A stretch of DNA of 64,000 nt, taken from assembly GCF_016918075.2 (NCBI RefSeq), contig NZ_JAERPS020000006.1, positions 186,001 to 250,000 on the forward strand, in the 5' to 3' direction. Source of the DNA: Rheinheimera maricola. GTDB taxonomy: Bacteria; Pseudomonadota; Gammaproteobacteria; Enterobacterales; Alteromonadaceae. The notes below the pieces were generated by a model that was given only the letters and a program-made list of their open reading frames with translations, did no database searches and was not told the DNA's origin. The first letter of the stretch is position 1. Each line of letters starts with the position of its first letter. Positions 8,076 to 17,166 of this stretch are shown here, in pieces. Both the position numbers and the translations under genes were made by a program.

Positions 8076-9107
8076 TCAGTGTTTTCGTAAGCTCGACTGG
8101 CGTTCAATTAACTTTACCGGCAGCAACTGTGATGCGGCTTTGCCGCCGTTAATCCGGCTAAGCAGTTGTGCTACCAGTAATTTACCGCCAGCATGGGTGT
8201 CCTGTTTTACCGTGGTCAGTGACGGTGTGCAGTAGGCCGACATAGCAATATCATCAAAGCCCACCAGCGCCACCTGCTGCGGCACCTTAATGCCGTGCTC
8301 CAGCAAGGCTTTCATCGTGCCCATAGCAATGGCATCACTGGCGGCAAAAATTCCGTCCAGGCTGCCAAGCTGACTAAATAACGTCTGCTGCGTCTGCAAA
8401 TAACCCGCCTGAGCAGTAAAATCGGTATTTAACTGCAGTGCCGGCTCGACGTTAATGCCCGCTGCTTGCAGCGCATCCAGGTAGCCCAGATAACGCATTT
8501 CAATTTCGGTATGACGAATGTCGCCTAGAAACGCTACTCGCTTGCAGCCTTGGGCAATTAAATGCGCCACTGCTAATTGCGCGCCCTGGCGGTTGTCGCT
8601 GCCAATAACCGGGAAGCTCTCATTGCCTGTGGCGGCGCCCCACACCACAAAAGGCACACCGGCACTACTTAACTGTTCAACCCGTTCATCATGCTCGCCC
8701 TGACCGATAACAATCAGGCCGTCGGCGCGTTTGGAATCAAAATAGTAACTGCGCCAGTCTTTATCGGTGGTTTTACTGGTGCTGAGTAACATGTCATAAC
8801 CCTGCCGGGTGAGCTCATCGGCTATTACGCCAAGAATATCCAGTAAAAACGGGTCAGTAATCGCCTGCTGAGTTTTAGCATCGAACAGAATAATGACCGC
8901 TATAGTGTAGCTTTTTTGGGTGCGCAAGCTGCGCGCGGTGGCATTCACTTTAAACTGGTGTTCGGCAGCAATTTGCTGCACTTTCTGCCGTGTTTGCGCG
9001 TTAATGACCGGGTTATCGCGCAGTGCACGCGACGCAGTCGACTCTGACACCCCAGCTAAGCGGGCAATATCAGATAAAGTCAGGGTTTTTGCCGGTTTTA
9101 TTCCCAC
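8076..9107 (-). CDS. LacI-family regulator of the decayed sugar locus
   Basis: 343 residues, full length. Residues 8-55 are the LacI helix-turn-helix and hinge (LTLSDIARLAGVSESTASRA, then RSLRTQKSYTIAV). The rest is the periplasmic-binding-protein-like sugar domain with GIFAASDAIAMGTMKALLEHG and VALVGFDDIAMSAYCTPSLT. It is divergent from the TonB-receptor remnant, and a perfect palindrome lies between them. Its probable targets (carrier, phosphoglucomutase, receptor) are broken, so it is an orphan unless it controls genes elsewhere. The set of targets points to a maltose- or alpha-glucoside-type inducer, by inference only. Confidence 0.92.
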   Translation of the reverse strand: MGIKPAKTLTLSDIARLAGVSESTASRALRDNPVINAQTRQKVQQIAAEHQFKVNATARSLRTQKSYTIAVIILFDAKTQQAITDPFLLDILGVIADELTRQGYDMLLSTSKTTDKDWRSYYFDSKRADGLIVIGQGEHDERVEQLSSAGVPFVVWGAATGNESFPVIGSDNRQGAQLAVAHLIAQGCKRVAFLGDIRHTEIEMRYLGYLDALQAAGINVEPALQLNTDFTAQAGYLQTQQTLFSQLGSLDGIFAASDAIAMGTMKALLEHGIKVPQQVALVGFDDIAMSAYCTPSLTTVKQDTHAGGKLLVAQLLSRINGGKAASQLLPVKLIERQSSLRKH

Positions 9108-9252
9108 GATAGCTACTTTTACTCAGGTTTTTACTCACAGTAAGGGCGATAATGCCTTAATGGGCACGGGGTCGCAACGACACTGTTAGCCACACTGCAC
9201 AATTAAAGCGCAAAATTCTTTTGCAATCGTATGAAAAAACAGCATTTACGCT

Positions 9253-9270
9253 ATTGCAATCGATTGCAAT
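9253..9270. promoter_or_regulatory. LacI-type operator
   Basis: ATTGCAATCGATTGCAAT is a perfect 18-bp palindrome with the central CG typical of LacI-family operators. A half match, TTGCAATCG, lies at 9221-9229. It sits between the LacI gene and the TonB-receptor remnant, so it probably controlled both. Confidence 0.8.
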
Positions 9271-9378
9271 ATCACCTATGTTTAAATCCGCCCGGCACCG
9301 AAGCGAGTAAAACAGGGTAAAAAACACCCATTAATAACCGCCGGCTTTATAATCGACAGGATAGCAGGAGAACAACAG

Positions 9379-9923
9379 ATGGTAGCCCGACTCAATAAAA
9401 TCAGCGCCGCACTGGCACTGCTTTGCAGTATGCCCCTTTTCGCCCAAACCAGTGCTGACACCACAACTGACACCGAAAGCCAAGGTGGCATAGAACAAAT
9501 TGTTGTTACCGGTAAAGCCAGCGGTATGTCCGGCTTTAAAGTAGACACCAGTTACGCCATTACCAATGTGTCGGCCGAAAATATTGGCCGCTTGGCACCG
9601 AAAAGCACCGCTGAGTTATATACTGTAGTGCCTGGCGTCTGGGCAGAAAGCTCGGGCGGTGTTGCCGGCGCCAATGTGTTTGTGCGCGGCTTTCCCAGCA
9701 CCGGTGATGCGCCGTTTTTAACTATTCAGCTTAACGGTGCACCAATTTAGCAAATTTAGGTGTGCAACTGGATATTACGCAGCAGTTAAAAGCCCAGTTA
9801 TCGGTAGCTAACCTGACCGATAAAGACGGCATTACCTAAGGTGATCCGCGCAGCGCCGGCAGCCCGAACGGCCGCTACATTTTGCCGCGCAGTATCGATT
9901 TTAGTATCAGCTACAGCTTTTAA
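9379..9923 (+). pseudogene. TonB-dependent receptor with internal deletion
   Basis: The first 123 codons encode a signal peptide (ALALLCSMPLFAQT), a TonB-box-like segment (EQIVVTGKASG) and the start of the plug (AELYTVVPGVWAESSGG, NVFVRGFPSTGDAPFLTIQL). A stop follows at 9748. Directly after it, in another frame, comes the receptor's last part: NLGVQLDITQQLKAQLSVAN, LTDKDGIT, a stop, then NGRYILPRSIDFSISYSF with the C-terminal aromatic. About 700 codons of barrel are missing. A single deletion near 9750 explains most of it. The receptor cannot work. Confidence 0.88.
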
Positions 9924-10014
9924 GATCCACTCCCTCGCTTCACCCGTATTGCATCCGCTTAGTCGGAGGCTTTTTTGCTAATCAGCTAAACGTTTGCAGC
10001 GCATTACAACACCC

Positions 10015-10141
10015 GCCCCGGCTCGCCACAGCAACTACTGCGGGCTTCCATGCCCTACGCGAGCCAGCTAAAGCTGTTCAAATTCGTTCCTGACGAATTT
10101 GTCGCCCTATGCTGTCGCAGCGCTCAGACACTCTGTGTCGA
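10015..10141. repeat. intergenic repeat, copy B
   Basis: Contains the same 19-mer as copy A (10122-10140) and the same GCTCGCC-CAGCAACT start. It has an extra hairpin, AATTCGT-TCCTG-ACGAATT (10081-10099), absent from copy A. It lies between the receptor remnant and uvrA. Confidence 0.6.
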
Positions 10142-10215
10142 CCGAAACGGGGTTATAATACGCAGCCGGCTGCACATCTAATCCACCTATGCTGGTTTTT
10201 TCTTAACCTTATATA

Positions 10216-10231
10216 GTGTATATTTGTACAG
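10216..10231. promoter_or_regulatory. LexA-like (SOS) box before uvrA
   Basis: GTGTATATTTGTACAG matches the CTGT-N8-ACAG LexA consensus with a G in place of the first C. It lies 35 bases before the uvrA start. uvrA is SOS-controlled in E. coli, which supports the call. Confidence 0.6.
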
Positions 10232-10265
10232 TTTCAGTATCTTTACTGCCTAACCGGAAACCATT

Positions 10266-13088
10266 ATGGATAAAATCGATATTCGCGGCGCCCGTACCCA
10301 CAACCTGAAAAACATCTCGCTGACCATACCGCGCGACAAGCTGATCGTGATCACCGGTTTATCCGGCTCCGGTAAGTCGTCGCTGGCGTTTGATACGCTG
10401 TACGCTGAAGGGCAGCGCCGTTATGTCGAGTCGTTATCGGCCTATGCGCGACAGTTTTTAAGTTTGATGGAAAAGCCTGATGTCGACCATATCGAAGGCT
10501 TGTCGCCGGCGATATCAATTGAACAAAAATCCACCTCGCATAACCCGCGTTCAACCGTGGGCACCATTACCGAAATTTACGACTACCTGCGGCTGCTGTT
10601 TGCCCGGGTGGGCGAGCCTCGCTGCCCCACCCATGATTTACCACTGGCGGCGCAAACCATCAGCGAAATGGTGGATAAAGTCACCGCCTTCCCCGAAGGC
10701 ACCAAATTAATGGTGTTAGCGCCGGTGGTGCAGGAACGCAAAGGCGAACACGTAAAAACGCTGGAAACCTTAGCTGCCCAGGGCTATATCCGCGCGCGTA
10801 TTGACGGCGAGGTGTGTGATTTATCTGATCCGCCAACGCTCGACTTACACAAAAAACACACCATTGAAGTAGTGATAGACCGCATTAAAGTGCGCGATGA
10901 CGTTAAAACCCGGCTGGCCGAATCGTTTGAAACGGCGCTGAGTTTATCCGGTGGCGTGGCCAAGGTAGCGTTGATGGACCAGCCCGACGCGGCCGAGCTG
11001 GTGTTCTCGGCCAATTTTGCCTGCCCCAGCTGTGGCTATTCGATGGTCGAGCTGGAGCCGCGGCTGTTTTCGTTTAACAACCCGGCCGGTGCCTGCCCCA
11101 GCTGTGATGGTTTAGGTGTTAAGCAGTATTTTGACCCGAACAAAGTCATTGTTAGTGACGAACTCAGCCTGGCCGGCGGTGCCATTCGTGGTTGGGATAA
11201 GCGTAATTTCTATTATTTTCAGATGTTAAAATCATTAGCCGAGCACTACGGCTTTGCCTTGGATGTACCCTTTAACAGCCTGACGAAAAAACAGCAGGAC
11301 GCCATTTTACGCGGTAGCGGCCATACGGTAATTGATTTCAAATATTTAAACGATCGTGGCGATATCGTGCAGCGCAGCCATCCGTTTGAAGGCATTTTAC
11401 CGAATATGGAGCGACGCTATCGCGAAACCGAATCAAATTCGGTGCGTGAAGAGCTAAGCAAATATCTGGCGCATCAATCTTGCCCTAGCTGCAACGGTAC
11501 CCGCTTACGCGAAGAAGCCCGCCATGTGTTTATTGGCCAAACTAACCTGCCAGAAATTGTCGAGTTATCGATTGGCGACTGCATGGCGTTTTTCCAGCAA
11601 CTGGCGTTAACCGGCCAGAAGGCGCAAATCGCCGAAAAAGTACTCAAAGAAATTCAGGACCGCTTAAGCTTTTTAGTAAACGTTGGCCTGAACTACCTGA
11701 ATTTATCGCGCAGTGCTGAAACGCTATCTGGTGGTGAAGCACAGCGCATCCGTTTGGCCAGCCAGATTGGCGCCGGTTTAGTCGGCGTGATGTATGTACT
11801 GGATGAACCTTCTATCGGCTTACACCAGCGCGATAACGACCGCCTGCTAGGCACACTTACGCACCTACGCGATTTAGGCAATACCGTGATAGTAGTAGAG
11901 CACGATGAAGACGCCGTGCGCATGGCGGATCATATTATCGACATTGGCCCGGGCGCCGGTGTTCATGGCGGTAATATTGTCGCTCAGGGTACGCTGGCGC
12001 AGGTAATGGCGGCGCCGGAATCCTTAACCGGCCAGTATTTATCCGGCAGCCGTAAAATTGCAGTACCGGAAAAACGGCATAAGCCAGGCAAAAAGTGGTT
12101 AGAGGTAATAGGCGCCAGCGGCAATAACTTAAAAGACGTCGATGTGGCTATTCCGTTTGGTTTAATGACCTGTATTACCGGCGTGTCCGGCTCGGGTAAA
12201 TCCACCTTAATAAACGACACGCTATTTCGGGTGGCGCACCGCGTGCTGAACAAAGGCGAGGGCGATGACCCCGCACCGCACCGCGAAATAAAAGGCATGG
12301 ATCATTTTGATAAAGTTATCGACATTGATCAAAGCCCGATTGGCCGCACGCCACGCTCTAATGCTGCTACCTATACCGGTATTTTTACTGCGGTACGCGA
12401 GTTATTTGCCGGCACGCAGGAAGCACGCTCACGCGGTTATCAGGTGGGCCGCTTTAGCTTTAACGTTAAAGGCGGGCGTTGCGAAGCCTGTCAGGGCGAT
12501 GGTGTAATAAAGGTAGAAATGCACTTTTTACCCGATGTCTATGTGCCGTGCGATGTGTGTAAAGGCAAGCGCTATAACCGTGAAACATTAGAGATTAAAT
12601 ACAAAGGCAAGAATATCCACGAAGTGCTGGATATGACGGTAGAAGATGCGCAAGCTTATTTTGAAGCCATTCCGGCAATAAACCGCAAGTTGCAAACGCT
12701 GTTGGATGTTGGCCTGAGCTATATCAAGCTGGGCCAGTCGGCCACCACGCTATCGGGCGGTGAAGCACAACGGGTAAAACTGGCGCGCGAGCTAAGTAAA
12801 CGCGACACCGGTAAAACGCTGTACATTCTGGACGAGCCCACCACCGGCCTGCACTTTTACGATATTCAGCAACTGCTAAACGTACTGCACCGCCTGCGTG
12901 ACCACGGCAACAGCATTGTGGTGATAGAGCATAACCTCGATGTAATCAAAACCGCCGACTGGATCATCGACTTAGGCCCGGAAGGCGGCAGCGGCGGCGG
13001 TGAAATTCTGATCGCCGGCACACCAGAGCAGGTAGCAGCTTGTGAGAAGTCTTATACAGGGCATTACTTAAAGCCGTTGTTGGGCTAG
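10266..13088 (+). CDS. uvrA: UvrABC excision nuclease subunit A
   Basis: 940 residues, the standard UvrA length. Recognises DNA lesions with UvrB in nucleotide excision repair. Two ABC ATPase halves are seen. The first has Walker [10 protein letters not shown] near residue 32, signature [16 protein letters not shown] and Walker [15 protein letters not shown]. The second has [26 protein letters not shown] and [14 protein letters not shown]. Zinc-binding CxxC pairs lie near residues 253-280 (CPSCGYS, CPSCDG) and in [17 protein letters not shown]. The gene is intact with a LexA-like site upstream. Confidence 0.99.
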   Translation: MDKIDIRGARTHNLKNISLTIPRDKLIVITGLSGSGKSSLAFDTLYAEGQRRYVESLSAYARQFLSLMEKPDVDHIEGLSPAISIEQKSTSHNPRSTVGTITEIYDYLRLLFARVGEPRCPTHDLPLAAQTISEMVDKVTAFPEGTKLMVLAPVVQERKGEHVKTLETLAAQGYIRARIDGEVCDLSDPPTLDLHKKHTIEVVIDRIKVRDDVKTRLAESFETALSLSGGVAKVALMDQPDAAELVFSANFACPSCGYSMVELEPRLFSFNNPAGACPSCDGLGVKQYFDPNKVIVSDELSLAGGAIRGWDKRNFYYFQMLKSLAEHYGFALDVPFNSLTKKQQDAILRGSGHTVIDFKYLNDRGDIVQRSHPFEGILPNMERRYRETESNSVREELSKYLAHQSCPSCNGTRLREEARHVFIGQTNLPEIVELSIGDCMAFFQQLALTGQKAQIAEKVLKEIQDRLSFLVNVGLNYLNLSRSAETLSGGEAQRIRLASQIGAGLVGVMYVLDEPSIGLHQRDNDRLLGTLTHLRDLGNTVIVVEHDEDAVRMADHIIDIGPGAGVHGGNIVAQGTLAQVMAAPESLTGQYLSGSRKIAVPEKRHKPGKKWLEVIGASGNNLKDVDVAIPFGLMTCITGVSGSGKSTLINDTLFRVAHRVLNKGEGDDPAPHREIKGMDHFDKVIDIDQSPIGRTPRSNAATYTGIFTAVRELFAGTQEARSRGYQVGRFSFNVKGGRCEACQGDGVIKVEMHFLPDVYVPCDVCKGKRYNRETLEIKYKGKNIHEVLDMTVEDAQAYFEAIPAINRKLQTLLDVGLSYIKLGQSATTLSGGEAQRVKLARELSKRDTGKTLYILDEPTTGLHFYDIQQLLNVLHRLRDHGNSIVVIEHNLDVIKTADWIIDLGPEGGSGGGEILIAGTPEQVAACEKSYTGHYLKPLLG

Positions 13089-13099
13089 TAACCTTTAAG

Positions 13100-13126
13100 G
13101 TGCGGCGCTTACAACCAGCGCCGCAC
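13100..13126 (+). terminator. hairpin after uvrA
   Basis: GTGCGGCGC and GCGCCGCAC flank a 9-base loop, starting 11 bases after the uvrA stop. It is followed by TTGTTGG, so the T-tract is weak. It overlaps the end of the convergent methyltransferase-like gene. Confidence 0.55.
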
Positions 13127-13579
13127 TTGTTGGGTATAAGCCTGATACTCATTCCCAAATTTCTGCAGTAAATGCCGCTCTTCCGGCGCTATCTGAAACC
13201 GGTTCATATACCACACAAACAGCGGCAGCAACGCCAACGCCGCCGCGCTGCTTAAGTAAAACGCCCAAGCTGTTAGCAACAACAAAAAACCTAAATACAT
13301 TGGGTTACGGCTATAGCGGTAAATACCACGGATAACCAGGCTGGAGCTTTGCTCCGGCACCCGCGGGTCTACCGTAGTATTGGCGCGGCGAAACGCCAAC
13401 ACACCTGACAGTGCCACAGCAATACCCGTAACAGCAAACACGGCGGCCAATATCAGCCGCCAGCTCTGTGGCAGCTCCAACGGCGAAAACCACTGCGCCA
13501 GCAACCACATCGCTAAAGCAAACAGCGCTACCAATACAATTGGCGGGATTTTAAGTTCAAGTGTTTGCATGACAGCCAT
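13109..13579 (-). CDS. isoprenylcysteine-carboxyl-methyltransferase-like membrane protein
   Basis: 156 residues with four predicted membrane segments. The C-terminal half carries the ICMT/PEMT family pattern: LVIRGIYRYSRNPMYLGFLL, then APEERHLLQKFGNEYQAYTQ. In this family the RNPMYLG and E(E/R)xLxxxFGxxYxxY motifs bind S-adenosylmethionine. The bacterial members are widespread and the substrate is generally unknown. It stands alone, convergent with uvrA. Confidence 0.8.
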   Translation of the reverse strand: MAVMQTLELKIPPIVLVALFALAMWLLAQWFSPLELPQSWRLILAAVFAVTGIAVALSGVLAFRRANTTVDPRVPEQSSSLVIRGIYRYSRNPMYLGFLLLLTAWAFYLSSAAALALLPLFVWYMNRFQIAPEERHLLQKFGNEYQAYTQQVRRWL

Positions 13580-13646
13580 CCGTGATTTTTCTTCGTTACA
13601 TCATACTACTTGCAGTGGCTTTTATGCGGAAGTTTGCTTGCTACTA

Positions 13647-13733
13647 CACTTTTAGGCGCAGAAAAGTGTTGGGTTCTCACATTTTTAGGCGCAGAAAAGT
13701 GTGAAATATTGCATTTTAAGGTGCAGAAAAGTG
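13647..13733. repeat. three palindromic repeats, 32-33 bp period
   Basis: Three units contain TTTTAGGCGCAGAAAAGTG or a near copy (TTTTAAGGTGCAGAAAAGTG in the third), ending at 13668, 13701 and 13733. The first unit, CACTTTT-AGGCGCAG-AAAAGTG, is itself a hairpin; the other two keep most of the stem. They fill the space between the HNH gene stop and the promoter region of the methyltransferase-like gene. Confidence 0.85.
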
Positions 13734-13744
13734 CGAAACAGCAG

Positions 13745-14497
13745 TCACGCCTGCTGAAAAATATGTTCACGATGAAAAGCTAGAAACTGTGCTGCAGGGT
13801 AAAATTTTTCTGGCAAGGCGATGCGCTTGCCATGAAAACTGGCAATCGCTGACATAAAAAACGCATCTGTTGCATCGGTAACTTGGCTTGATACCACTAC
13901 TCGATAGTCACCATCGACGGTAATTATGCCCAAATCAAAGGCTTTATCATGTAATGCTGATAGGGCTAAGCCGTTATGAGGGTTTAATCGGTTCGCTTCG
14001 TCTTGGCTCCAAGGCACTATATGGCTGGCAACCAATAACTTGGGGCTAGCCAAACCGCTAATACAGCAGCGCTGGTTATAGGCACTTAATACCGCATTGC
14101 GAAAAAACTGCTGGCCTATGCGTACTGTTACTTCGGCTAACTTTGAGGTGCTTTTTTCAGCAATATTGCTCTGAGCAATGCCTTGTTCTGCACCAAATTC
14201 TTTCTCGGCTTGCGCCATAGCAATTGCAAAGGCTGCCCAGTCTTGCTGCATTTCTTGCCACATTGCTTTATCAGCCGCTGAGGCCCCAGTTAAACCCGAA
14301 CGGCCTGTTGACGTGATTGCTGGGTCTAAGCTGGCAATATTAGACAGCTTCATTGCCAACGCCGATGGTGTGCGGCCGATTAAATGTGCGTACTGAATAA
14401 TCTCTGGATTCTTCGAATGCAAGCGACCAAAGGTTAAACGACAATACAGGCTAAAAGCCACTAAGCTTTGTTGTCTTGTCCAACCTGATGTTGCCAT
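13745..14497 (-). CDS. HNH endonuclease, restriction-like
   Basis: 250 residues. The C-terminal half holds an HNH motif of the HNH_2 type: CCISGLASPKLLVASHIVPW, then NPHNGLALSALHDKAFDLG, with the conserved His, Asn and His present. The N-terminal half has a DUF-like helical region (RTPSALAMKLSNIASLDP) seen in proteins annotated as putative restriction endonucleases. No methyltransferase partner lies nearby, so it may act on modified DNA or be solitary. The start ATG 14497 has GGA nine bases before it; a TTG four codons upstream is the alternative. Confidence 0.82.
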   Translation of the reverse strand: MATSGWTRQQSLVAFSLYCRLTFGRLHSKNPEIIQYAHLIGRTPSALAMKLSNIASLDPAITSTGRSGLTGASAADKAMWQEMQQDWAAFAIAMAQAEKEFGAEQGIAQSNIAEKSTSKLAEVTVRIGQQFFRNAVLSAYNQRCCISGLASPKLLVASHIVPWSQDEANRLNPHNGLALSALHDKAFDLGIITVDGDYRVVVSSQVTDATDAFFMSAIASFHGKRIALPEKFYPAAQFLAFHREHIFQQA

Positions 14498-14557
14498 GCT
14501 CGATTCCAAAATTGTGAAATGTTAGTTACACAATATAATGTCACTGAAACTGGCAAT

Positions 14558-14583
14558 AAAAAAGGGGCAACAATTGTTGCCCC
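14558..14583 (-). terminator. terminator of the porin gene
   Basis: GGGGCAACAATTGTTGCCCC (14564-14583) is a perfect palindrome followed on the minus strand by TTTTTTATT. It lies 30 bases after the porin stop. Classic intrinsic terminator. Confidence 0.9.
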
Positions 14584-14612
14584 TAAAGCGCTAGTGAAGC
14601 TACCAGAGGAAA

Positions 14613-15440
14613 TTAGAACTGGCCGGTAATGCCTAAGCTATAAGCCTTCATGCTATCGTTATCTGTATTGCTGGCAAAGCTGGCTTCAACTGCCCAGTTT
14701 TGCGTAAAGAAATGCTTAGCATTTAAGCTGTAATCGTCAGCTTTGCTGTATGTCAGACCTACAGAGGTCATTTTGCTGAAGTAGTAATCTGCAGCCATTG
14801 CCCAGGCGGAGCTGCCATCGTTATCTTCGATTGTAATACCAGCAGTGATGAAACGGTCACCATTCAAGCTGGCAAAGTATTTGCCGCTGATACCAAAATA
14901 GTCGAGCGAGTCATCGGTGTAGGCGGTAAAACCAACGTAGTCGCTGCCCTGCAATTGGTGGTTGTAGCTGGCAGAAAAGCGATAATCATTACTGCCGTCT
15001 GCTCTGATGGCTTCAGCACGTACGATAAAGTTGTTTGAAACCAAATAACCCAGTCCAAGTTGGTTGATATTTTCATCACCAAAACGGCTGTAGCCAGCTG
15101 ACACGACCAGACCATTTTCGGCGAAGTACTCACCGCCGATGGTCCAGGCGTTGTTATCAAATACACGGTTGAAAGACGCTGAAACATTTGTCACTTTGTT
15201 AATATATTCAAACTGGTCAAGTGGACCAAGAGTTGTTTTTTTATCGAAAAAATAGCGCCCGTCCAACTGCCAGCCATTATCAGAAATGGTACGGTTTACT
15301 AAGATATCGTCTTGTAAATCGACATAGTCAAAACGCAGATGCGTCAGCTGTAATCCGGTGAATACTTGATATTCTTCAGCTGCAGCTGCAGCAGCAGAGG
15401 CCGCCATTGCGATAACAGGTAATACATATTTTAACGTCAT
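14613..15440 (-). CDS. outer-membrane porin-like beta-barrel protein
   Basis: 275 residues. The signal peptide is MTLKYVLPVIAMAASAAAAA. The mature part alternates polar and hydrophobic residues in about 12-14 strands with short turns rich in Asp and Asn, and ends in SLGITGQF with a C-terminal Phe, as in outer-membrane barrels. It resembles the small putative porins common in Shewanella and Alteromonas. A related gene lies at 30373-31161. The 270 bases upstream are very AT-rich with repeated TTTACAT/TTTACTT, possibly regulatory. Substrate unknown. Confidence 0.8.
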   Translation of the reverse strand: MTLKYVLPVIAMAASAAAAAAEEYQVFTGLQLTHLRFDYVDLQDDILVNRTISDNGWQLDGRYFFDKKTTLGPLDQFEYINKVTNVSASFNRVFDNNAWTIGGEYFAENGLVVSAGYSRFGDENINQLGLGYLVSNNFIVRAEAIRADGSNDYRFSASYNHQLQGSDYVGFTAYTDDSLDYFGISGKYFASLNGDRFITAGITIEDNDGSSAWAMAADYYFSKMTSVGLTYSKADDYSLNAKHFFTQNWAVEASFASNTDNDSMKAYSLGITGQF

Positions 15441-15713
15441 TGTTTAAGATCCCTAATTTAGTGATAGCGGCGCGCATAATACAGATGGCCACATGAAATG
15501 TAAAATATAAGTACAAATTATTTTTACATAAACAGGCAATATGTTTACTTTACAACCTAATATAGGAATTTTTTAAACCGTACAGCATAAAATATCAGTC
15601 GCAGCTAAAATCACACTAAGTAAATATTTATTTTACATATTTGCAGTATAAATTATCTATTTGCTTTTATTTACTATTACGCCAAAATACGGCAAACCGT
15701 TGGGAGAATAAGT

Positions 15714-16100
15714 ATGTTTAGAGCTCTATTTTTAATCATTGGTATTAGTCTGGGAAATGCTGCGCAAGCGACCACGCTGCTTGCTACGGCGATTGACAAA
15801 ACCACCGCGATGCCAGTTGCGCAACTGTTGGCTGCACCGCAACACCATTTAGACAAAGTGGTCACCATTGCTGGTACCGTCGACTCGGTATGCAGCAAGC
15901 AAGGTTGCTGGATGAAATTTGTTGCTGCCGAAGGTATGGGGCCGTTTCGTATTAAAGTGCGTGATGGCGAGATGGTTTTTCCGCTAAGCGCAAAAGGTAA
16001 AATGGCCTATGCCAGCGGCACAGTTAGGTTATGGCCGCAGGGCGAAGACCAGCCGGATGCTTATCAGCTGGTGCCGACGGCAGTAGAAATAGCAGATTAA
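15714..16100 (+). CDS. DUF4920-type exported protein
   Basis: 128 residues with signal peptide MFRALFLIIGISLGNAAQA. The mature part, LDKVVTIAGTVDSVCSKQGCWMKFVAAEG and GKMAYASGTVRLW, is a small OB-like beta fold with two cysteines, as in DUF4920. Periplasmic. The function is unknown. It overlaps the 3' end of the convergent gene by four bases. Confidence 0.75.
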   Translation: MFRALFLIIGISLGNAAQATTLLATAIDKTTAMPVAQLLAAPQHHLDKVVTIAGTVDSVCSKQGCWMKFVAAEGMGPFRIKVRDGEMVFPLSAKGKMAYASGTVRLWPQGEDQPDAYQLVPTAVEIAD

Positions 16101-16567
16101 CCCAGACTGTTTAAACGCAGCTGCACTAAATAACGCCGCAACTGCGCTACCCGATGCGGCCGGTTAAACAGCTGATACAGTTGTAACCAGTCGGCGGGTG
16201 GCATCCAGCAGATACCGTTGTGCCAATGGCAGTGCTGCGGCTTGAACACCCAGTTAACCACGGCGTTGTTTTGCTTAACAGCGATACCGGCCATTAGCTC
16301 AATATCCGGCCAGCCCGCGCGGCTAAAGCGGGCAAAGTTTGCTGAGGCATACTCCGCATGCGCCGCTGTTAACTGCGGCTGAAAACTTACCGATAACAAC
16401 TGGTAGATTGCAGCAAAATCAGTCTCAGCACACACAATATCAATATCATTCGGTGCGGTTTCAAGCCCCAACTGCCACAACAGGCAACTGCCGCCAACAC
16501 CAAACTGAAAGGGTTGCAACAAACCGCAAAGCTGCTGCAGCTGTGCCGGCAAATTATTATCGTTCAT
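16097..16567 (-). CDS. nucleotidyltransferase-like protein
   Basis: 156 residues. The pattern GVGGSCLLWQLGLETAPNDIDIVC is the GGS...DxD core of minimal nucleotidyltransferases, with a third acidic site possible at PDIELMAG. The family adds nucleotides to RNAs, drugs or proteins, and this one cannot be assigned. Its start overlaps the upstream gene by 11 bases, so the two are translated together. No HEPN toxin partner is present. Confidence 0.65.
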   Translation of the reverse strand: MNDNNLPAQLQQLCGLLQPFQFGVGGSCLLWQLGLETAPNDIDIVCAETDFAAIYQLLSVSFQPQLTAAHAEYASANFARFSRAGWPDIELMAGIAVKQNNAVVNWVFKPQHCHWHNGICWMPPADWLQLYQLFNRPHRVAQLRRYLVQLRLNSLG

Positions 16568-17099
16568 CTAAAACCTTTATCTGCCGGGCCAGATAGGCCA
16601 GCTTTTCATTGTTCAACTGCCGGTAGTCAAAGTAAGGACAGACTAATACGCGGTTGTGTTGATCAACCGCAAATTCATGATTCTGCCAGTTAAACTGCGC
16701 CGGCAAGCCCGCATCCAATAACGCTTTGGCATGAGTACGGCCAGCGATAATATGCACCGTTTCCGCCACGGGCTGAAGCTCAGGCACGCTAAAAAGCAAT
16801 GCTGTACTGCTAGCAGCCTGCAGTAAGTGTTGCTCGCGATATTGCTGCCAGCTGCCGGCATGTCGTGTATAAACATATTGCTGAGTATCCAGCGCATACA
16901 ACAGTTTGGCATAGACATTAAATACTTTTCGCCAGCCATTGCCACAGGCTCGATTAATCAGCTCTATCTCACCACTGTGCAGTGGTTGCACCGAGCGTAA
17001 ATCGGTGTATTCCGCCATCGGAGGCCGGTTGGCAATATAAACACGAAGCCCTGCGCAGCTATCGCCCAGGCCGATCGCAGTGGCATTTTGCGCTGCCAT
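16557..17099 (-). CDS. conserved protein of unknown function
   Basis: 180 residues, no signal peptide. Distinct segments are GLGDSCAGLRVYIANRPPMA, CGNGWRKVFNVYAKLLYAL and VLVCPYFDYRQLNNEKLAYL. It looks like a conserved cytoplasmic family of marine gammaproteobacteria, but no domain name is certain. It overlaps and precedes the nucleotidyltransferase-like gene, so they may act together. Confidence 0.7.
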   Translation of the reverse strand: MAAQNATAIGLGDSCAGLRVYIANRPPMAEYTDLRSVQPLHSGEIELINRACGNGWRKVFNVYAKLLYALDTQQYVYTRHAGSWQQYREQHLLQAASSTALLFSVPELQPVAETVHIIAGRTHAKALLDAGLPAQFNWQNHEFAVDQHNRVLVCPYFDYRQLNNEKLAYLARQIKVLDER

Positions 17100-17119
17100 A
17101 ACTCAACACCATGCTAGTG

Positions 17120-17150
17120 GGAAAATAAAAAGGCAGCCGAAGCTGCCTTT
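17120..17150 (-). terminator. terminator after dsbA
   Basis: AAAGGCAGC-CGAA-GCTGCCTTT (17129-17150), followed on the minus strand by TTTTTATTTT. It lies 17 bases after the dsbA stop. Confidence 0.9.
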
Positions 17151-17166
17151 ATCGATACGACTGGAA

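Noticed and set aside
13647-13733. CRISPR array
   Set aside because: Repeat units are palindromic with only about 10 bases between them, far shorter than spacers, and no cas gene is near.
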